Source of the DNA: Curtobacterium sp. MCPF17_002
GTDB taxonomy: Bacteria > Actinomycetota > Actinomycetes > Actinomycetales > Microbacteriaceae
Direction of reading: 5' to 3'
Assembly (NCBI RefSeq): GCF_003234115.2
Contig: NZ_CP126251.1
Span: 2,480,001-2,544,000, forward strand
DNA length: 64,000 bases
In this document: in pieces, positions 60,948 through 64,000 of the stretch
Position numbering within the stretch: position 1 is the first letter of the stretch
How the letters are laid out: each line of letters begins with the position of its first letter
Position numbers and translations under genes: made by a program
The notes under the pieces: generated by a model
The model's input: only the letters and a program-made list of their open reading frames with translations
Told to the model about the DNA's origin: nothing
Database searches by the model: none

Positions 60948-62177
60948 ATGGCCATCAGCACCCCCGTCGCCCCGTCGACGTCCGGCACCACCGCCGAGCG
61001 CCCCGACGTCATCGTCATCGACCACGTGCGCAAGCGGTTCGTCGTCCGCAAGGACAACACCATCCGCGAGCGCATCGTCACGCTGGGCCGCGCCGGCCGG
61101 AAGCACCGTCAGGACTTCTGGGCGCTCGACGACGTCACCGTCACGATCCAGGCCGGCACCACCGTCGGTCTCATCGGCCAGAACGGCTCCGGCAAGTCGA
61201 CGCTGCTCAAGGCCATCGGCGGGATCATCCAGCCGACCTCCGGCACGGTCGCCCGCCGCGGTCGCCTGGCAGCCCTGCTCGAGCTCGGCGCCGGCTTCCA
61301 CCCCGACCTGTCCGGGCGCGAGAACGTCTTCCTCAACGCCGCCCTGCTCGGCCTGAGCCGCAAGGAGACCGAGGAGCGCTTCGACGACATCCTCGCGTTC
61401 TCCGGCATCGGCGACTTCATCGACACCCAGGTGAAGTTCTACTCATCCGGCATGTACGTGCGGCTCGCGTTCGCGGTCGCCGTGCACACCGACCCCGACG
61501 TCCTGCTGGTCGACGAGGTCCTGGCGGTCGGCGACGAGGCGTTCCAGCGCAAGTGCCTCGACCGCATCCGCTCCTTCCAAGAGCAGGGGAAGACGATCAT
61601 CATCGTCACGCACTCCCTCAGCCAGGTGCAGGAGATGTGCGACCGTGTGGTCCTGCTCAACAAGGGCAAGGTCCTGCACGACGGCGACGCGGTCCAGGCC
61701 GTCAGCAAGTTCCGCGACGTGCTCGAGGAACGCCGCTCCGGCGAACTCAGCGCCGACGTGGCGGTCGGGCGCGGCACCGTGCTCGGTGCGAGCGTGCACC
61801 CGGACGGCAAGCAGCACCGCGACCAGGTCGTCCCCGGTGACGACCTCATCGTCGACATGGAGTTCGAGCACCTCGACGGCGTCGCCGACTGGGAGGCCGC
61901 GGTGCAGATCAACAACACCGCCGGCCAGGTCGTCTACGGCACCACGACCGGCATCATGGGGATCCACCTCGAGCCCCTGCACGGCCGTCGGAAGCTCCGC
62001 CTCCGGATCGCCGACACGAACTTCGGCACCGGCAAGTACTTCATCAACGTGTCGATGATGGACTCCGCGGGACGGCACCTCCACGACCTGCCCGAGTGCG
62101 ACTCGTTCGAGGTCCCCTCGTTCGGCGACGCCGTCGGCAGCGTCTACGCGAAGCCCTCCATCGAGGAGCTCGACTGA
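60948..62177 (+). CDS. wzt: Polysaccharide ABC exporter ATPase with Wzt C-terminal domain
   Basis: A 409-residue ATPase. Walker A GQNGSGKST near residue 77, signature YSSGMYVRLAFA, Walker B VLLVDEVLAVGD and H-loop VTHS are in the first 250 residues. Residues about 270-409 form the Wzt_C carbohydrate-binding beta-sandwich (VVPGDDLIVDMEF, GTGKYFINVSMMD), which in O9a-type systems recognises the end of the chain before export. This suggests a chain-terminated glycan made inside the cell. Confidence 0.92.
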   Translation: MAISTPVAPSTSGTTAERPDVIVIDHVRKRFVVRKDNTIRERIVTLGRAGRKHRQDFWALDDVTVTIQAGTTVGLIGQNGSGKSTLLKAIGGIIQPTSGTVARRGRLAALLELGAGFHPDLSGRENVFLNAALLGLSRKETEERFDDILAFSGIGDFIDTQVKFYSSGMYVRLAFAVAVHTDPDVLLVDEVLAVGDEAFQRKCLDRIRSFQEQGKTIIIVTHSLSQVQEMCDRVVLLNKGKVLHDGDAVQAVSKFRDVLEERRSGELSADVAVGRGTVLGASVHPDGKQHRDQVVPGDDLIVDMEFEHLDGVADWEAAVQINNTAGQVVYGTTTGIMGIHLEPLHGRRKLRLRIADTNFGTGKYFINVSMMDSAGRHLHDLPECDSFEVPSFGDAVGSVYAKPSIEELD

Positions 62178-63247
62178 CCCCGACGGGCGACGCCACCCGC
62201 ACCGCGGTCGTCGTCGTCAACTGGAACCGCGCCGACCTCACCACCCGTGCGGTGCGCGCCGTCCTCGACGACGGCGCGGCCGACCAGGTGATCGTGGTCG
62301 ACAACGGCTCCACCGACGACTCCGTGACGGTGCTCCGGCGTGACCTGCCGGAGGCCACGGTGCTCGCGCGGGACACCAACGGCGGGTTCGCGGTCGGGGC
62401 GAACGCCGGCATCCGGCACACGGACGCCGAGATCGTCGTCCTGCTCAACAACGACGCCGAGCCCGCTCCCGGGTTCGTCGCGGCCCTCCGCGACCACCTC
62501 GTCGCCGCCCCTGCGGCCGTCGCAGCGGTGACGGGCCGCATCGTGCTCGCCGGACGCTGGTCGCGCCTCCAGGCCGGAACCCCGGCAGCCGACGGTCGTG
62601 CACGGCGCGACGACGACAGCCGGACACCCGACGGACGCGCGCTGCGCGACCACGACGGCCACCTCTGGGTGCCGTCGCCGGACGGCGAGGTCCGGCTCAA
62701 CTCGACGGGCGTCCGCATCGACCGTGACGGCAACGGCATGGACCGCGACTGGTTCGCCCCGGCCGACCGCGTCGCCGACACCGCCGTCTTCGGCTTCTCC
62801 GGCGGCGCGTCCGCGCTCCGCCGCGCCGCACTCGACGACGTCGGACTGCTCGATGAGTCCTTCTTCATGTACTACGAGGACACCGAACTCGCCTGGCGGC
62901 TCCGTCGCCGCGGCTGGCGCGTCGAGTACGCGGCCGACGCGGTGGTCGTGCACGACCACTCGGCGTCCTCCGGCGTCCGGAGTGACCTCTTCGTCTTCCG
63001 CAACGCGCGGAACCGGCTGGTCGTCGCCCTCTGGCACGCGCCGTGGCCGACGGTGCTCCGGGCCGCCGCACGCACCCTGGCACGCGGCCTGCGCGGACTG
63101 GCCGACGGTCCCACCCGCCGGGAGGCGCGGCTCGTCCTGGCAGCGCTGGCCGACGCGGTCGGACACCTCCCCGCGCACCTCGCGCACCGCGCCCGACAGT
63201 CGCGGGTCGCGTCGGTCCCACGCCGTGCCGTGGACCCGAGCGCATGA
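62174..63247 (+). CDS. Family 2 glycosyltransferase, probable CTG start
   Basis: A 357-residue GT-A enzyme of the rhamnosyltransferase type: AVVVVNWNRADLTTRAVRAVL, VVDNGSTDDSV, NGGFAVGANAGI, acidic motif LLNNDAEP and FFMYYEDTELAWRLRRRGW. The C-terminal 70 residues are helical and basic. The frame has no ATG, GTG or TTG at the expected place; CTG at 62174 overlaps the wzt stop as CTGA and follows GAGGAG by 5 nt, exactly the geometry of the other coupled genes. GTG at 62096 would overlap wzt by 82 bp. Confidence 0.87.
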   Translation: MTPTGDATRTAVVVVNWNRADLTTRAVRAVLDDGAADQVIVVDNGSTDDSVTVLRRDLPEATVLARDTNGGFAVGANAGIRHTDAEIVVLLNNDAEPAPGFVAALRDHLVAAPAAVAAVTGRIVLAGRWSRLQAGTPAADGRARRDDDSRTPDGRALRDHDGHLWVPSPDGEVRLNSTGVRIDRDGNGMDRDWFAPADRVADTAVFGFSGGASALRRAALDDVGLLDESFFMYYEDTELAWRLRRRGWRVEYAADAVVVHDHSASSGVRSDLFVFRNARNRLVVALWHAPWPTVLRAAARTLARGLRGLADGPTRREARLVLAALADAVGHLPAHLAHRARQSRVASVPRRAVDPSA

Positions 63248-63258
63248 GCGGGTCGGGC

Positions 63259-63264
63259 TATCCT
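63259..63264 (+). promoter_or_regulatory. -10 box upstream of the last glycosyltransferase
   Basis: TATCCT, followed about 50 nt later by GGAAGGA and the GTG at 63322; an internal promoter inside the exporter/glycosyltransferase operon. Confidence 0.45.
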
Positions 63265-63321
63265 GGTCACTCCCCCGTCGACGGTCCCGGCCGCGGCGTC
63301 CCCGCACGGAAGGAACCACGC

Positions 63322-64000
63322 GTGCCGCAGCTCACCGTCCTCATCGACGGGACCGCGGTACCGGAGAACCTCGGCGGTGTCGGGCGCTACGTCGAAGGGG
63401 TCGTGTCGCACCTGACGGAACCGTCGCTCGACGTGCACCTCGTGGTCCGGCCGGTCCACGCCGCGCACTTCCGTGCGATCGCCCCGCACGTGCGCGTGCA
63501 CACGGCGCCGGCGTGGACGGAGTCCGTCCCACTGCGCTTCCTCTGGGAGCAGAGCGGGCTGCCCGCGCTCGGCCGACGACTCGGGGCCGCGGTGCTGCAC
63601 TCACCGCACTACACGTTCCCGTTCGCCTGGCACCGGGGTTCCGTCGTGACGCTCCACGACGCCACGTTCTTCTCCAACCCGGAGTGGCACTCGCGGCTCA
63701 AGCGCACGTTCTTCACGTGGTGGAGCCGCCGGTCGCTCCGCACCCGCCCCGTCGTGATCGTCCCGAGTGCCGCCACCGGGTCCGAGGCCGCACGGGTCGT
63801 CAGCGGCATCCGCGCCGACGTCCGCGTCGCGCCGCTCGGGGTCGACCGCACCCGGTTCCACGAGCCGAGCACCGCCGAGGTCGAGGACGCCCGGATCGCC
63901 GCCGGCCTGCCCGACGACGCCGCGTGGATCGCGTTCCTCGGCACGATCGAGCCGCGCAAGAACGTCACCGCGCTGCTCGACGCCTACGCCGCCGTCCGGG
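63322..64000 (+). CDS. GT4 glycosyltransferase, N-terminal part (cut by window end)
   Basis: At least 226 residues, open to the right edge. The start VPQLTVLIDGTAVPENLGGVGRYVEGV and later VVTLHDATFF, VIVPSAATGSEAARVV, VAPLGVDRTRF and AFLGTIEPRKNV follow the pattern of GT4 mannosyl/galactosyl transferases, with the donor domain just beginning. GTG at 63322 with GGAAGGA 7 nt upstream is preferred to the in-frame ATG at 63244 that overlaps the previous gene's stop. Confidence 0.88.
   Translation, partial: MPQLTVLIDGTAVPENLGGVGRYVEGVVSHLTEPSLDVHLVVRPVHAAHFRAIAPHVRVHTAPAWTESVPLRFLWEQSGLPALGRRLGAAVLHSPHYTFPFAWHRGSVVTLHDATFFSNPEWHSRLKRTFFTWWSRRSLRTRPVVIVPSAATGSEAARVVSGIRADVRVAPLGVDRTRFHEPSTAEVEDARIAAGLPDDAAWIAFLGTIEPRKNVTALLDAYAAVR

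Overview
The window is chromosomal DNA of a high-GC Gram-positive bacterium, almost certainly an actinobacterium of the family Microbacteriaceae; the gene content and order recall Curtobacterium, but the genus is an inference. The evidence is the very high GC content, two WhiB proteins, PdtaS, the mtrA-mtrB-lpqB-comF-hpf-secA block in its usual actinobacterial order, the DUF3499/zincin/whiB2/manA neighbourhood known from mycobacteria, and many apparently leaderless genes. Nothing here looks like a prophage, plasmid, transposon or CRISPR locus, and no insertion sequence was found.

Layout. 1-3436: end of a glycine-betaine/proline-type ABC importer (permease start, ProV-like ATPase) and a divergent asparagine permease. 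3560-6432: a small orphan protein, an aldo/keto reductase divergent from a TetR regulator with a clear double operator, and a two-domain VOC protein. 6534-9288: OmpR-type regulator, sensor kinase and PepSY lipoprotein, with the same 11-bp-period direct repeat ahead of the regulator and of the lipoprotein. 9442-12444: a tightly overlapped XRE regulator / ImmA-IrrE peptidase / seven-helix membrane protein cassette and a YigZ protein. 12563-16496: tRNA-Lys(CTT), Bcp peroxiredoxin, WhiB1, PdtaS and a DUF6459 protein. 16592-25305: secA, hpf, comF, lpqB, mtrB, mtrA, i.e. protein export, ribosome hibernation and control of cell wall and division. 25448-33110: an overlapping operon (DUF membrane protein, DUF4129, DUF4350, MoxR, DUF58) with flanking SpoIIM-like and RDD membrane proteins. 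33389-43059: ahcY, DUF3499, degenerate zincin, DUF5719, a glycosyltransferase with a polytopic domain, whiB2, galE, manA.

43116-64000 is mainly an envelope polysaccharide region: an OafA-type acyltransferase, two Wzy/O-antigen-ligase proteins, a multi-helix membrane protein, a Wzm/Wzt ABC exporter, a polyprenol-phosphate mannose synthase and at least four more glycosyltransferases, together with two large secreted repeat proteins (one ending in a GH25/DUF1906-like domain, one with five GWAIDPDT-type repeats) and a companion lipoprotein. galE and manA next door probably supply sugar precursors. The outer edge is cut inside a GT4 glycosyltransferase.

Intergenic DNA is short but structured. There are long perfect palindromes that serve as terminators (one 40-bp palindrome occurs twice, 43 kb apart), tandem repeats, and extended -10 boxes placed 6-7 nt from start codons. 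These, the direct-repeat operators, and a glycosyltransferase whose best start codon is CTG are the main observations worth following.
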